Below are positions 63,831-64,000 of a DNA stretch of 64,000 nt, piece by piece. Location of the stretch: positions 62,001-126,000 of the forward strand of contig NVXR01000001.1 of assembly GCA_002733995.1 (NCBI GenBank). The letters run 5' to 3'. A program made the position numbers and the translations under genes. The stretch's first letter is position 1; each line of letters starts with the position of its first letter. The notes under the pieces are model-generated. The model was given only the letters and a program-made list of their open reading frames with translations. It was not told the origin of the DNA and searched no databases. The DNA comes from Desulfotalea sp. (GTDB lineage: Bacteria; Desulfobacterota; Desulfobulbia; Desulfobulbales; Desulfocapsaceae).

Positions 63831-63907
63831 GGGCGGGTAGCTCAGCTGGATAGAGTGTCGGCCTCCGAAGCCGAAAGCCATGGGTTCGAATCCCATCTCG
63901 CCCACCA
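63831..63907 (+). tRNA. tRNA-Arg (anticodon CCG)
   Basis: The cloverleaf is complete. Acceptor GGGCGGG pairs with CTCGCCC (one G-T). The D arm is AGCTCAGCTGGATAGAGT. The anticodon arm TCGGC/GCCGA has loop CTCCGAA, so the anticodon is CCG (reads CGG). The T arm has GGTTCGAATCC. CCA is encoded. Together with the TCG gene at 7210 this gives two arginine tRNAs in the window. Confidence 0.95.
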
Positions 63908-63917
63908 AGTTTATATC

Positions 63918-63952
63918 AAGCACTTATCGATTTATCGATAAGTGCTTTTTGC
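63918..63952 (+). terminator. terminator of tRNA-Arg(CCG)
   Basis: AAGCACTTATCGA (63918-63930) and TCGATAAGTGCTT (63935-63947) form a perfect 13-bp stem with loop TTTA, followed by TTT and another T-run. It lies 10 bp after the tRNA. The last 48 bp of the window show no feature. Confidence 0.88.
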
Positions 63953-64000
63953 TTTTTTGATCCTACGCAATCCACAGTGCCTTTGGTGTGGCTAATATCA

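Noticed and set aside
1..64000. CRISPR arrays, rRNA genes and intact transposase genes
   Set aside because: No regularly spaced identical repeats, no rRNA landmarks and no transposase or integrase were seen anywhere in the window.

Overview
The window looks like a chromosomal segment of an anaerobic Desulfobacterota (former deltaproteobacterial) bacterium, most likely of the Desulfobulbales type. This is an inference. It rests on a single-chain pyruvate:ferredoxin oxidoreductase, a UGA-containing SelW-like selenoprotein, a persulfide/CoA-disulfide reductase with a rhodanese domain, several His kinases, and small proteins with the look of this group. No species can be named from sequence alone.

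Layout. (1) 1-7200 is an AT-rich accessory region ending at the 3' end of a tRNA-Arg(TCG) gene. All its genes are on the minus strand: a SIR2-domain/P-loop NTPase cut by the window edge, a TIR-like protein, a TerB-like/BRCT protein, an orphan S24 peptidase domain, and a Tat-type secreted protein lying between copies of a repeat with GGGGTCGGACC ends. This reads as a mobile or defence island beside a tRNA gene. (2) 7300-20200 holds housekeeping genes for nucleotides, DNA and RNA: a dGTPase, a hidden selW-like selenoprotein gene, a DtxR-type regulator, recN, a PP-loop thiolase-like gene, dus, a CCA/polyA polymerase, rlmE, yebC, ruvCAB and panB. (3) 20500-37400 is a dcw (division and cell wall) cluster: mraZ, rsmH, ftsL, ftsI, a murE-murF fusion, mraY, murD, murG, murC, murB, ftsQ, ftsA and ftsZ. 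It has tandem MraZ boxes in front. Two things are abnormal: ftsW is absent between murD and murG, and the ftsI product has lost all three transpeptidase motifs although its reading frame is intact. (4) 37800-46000 holds a sensor kinase overlapping a FetAB-type ABC exporter, the FAD/rhodanese reductase, a HEAT-repeat response regulator and a PHP phosphatase. (5) 46000-64000 holds a YkgJ-type cysteine-cluster protein, pyruvate:ferredoxin oxidoreductase, a pabB-pabC fusion, a hybrid His kinase, a double TM2 protein, a GH3 enzyme, a diguanylate cyclase, a UvrD-type helicase, folC, an HNH nuclease and tRNA-Arg(CCG).

How the parts fit. The dcw block supplies peptidoglycan precursors from UDP-MurNAc to lipid II (murC/D/E/F, mraY, murG) and the early divisome (FtsZ, FtsA, FtsQ, FtsL), yet its own septal synthase pair looks unusable. 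An active FtsW/FtsI pair or another synthase should therefore be encoded elsewhere. The SIR2 and TIR-like genes are both of types whose known members act on NAD+, and their pairing is the best candidate here for an undescribed defence module. The in-frame UGA of the SelW-like gene implies that the cell decodes selenocysteine.
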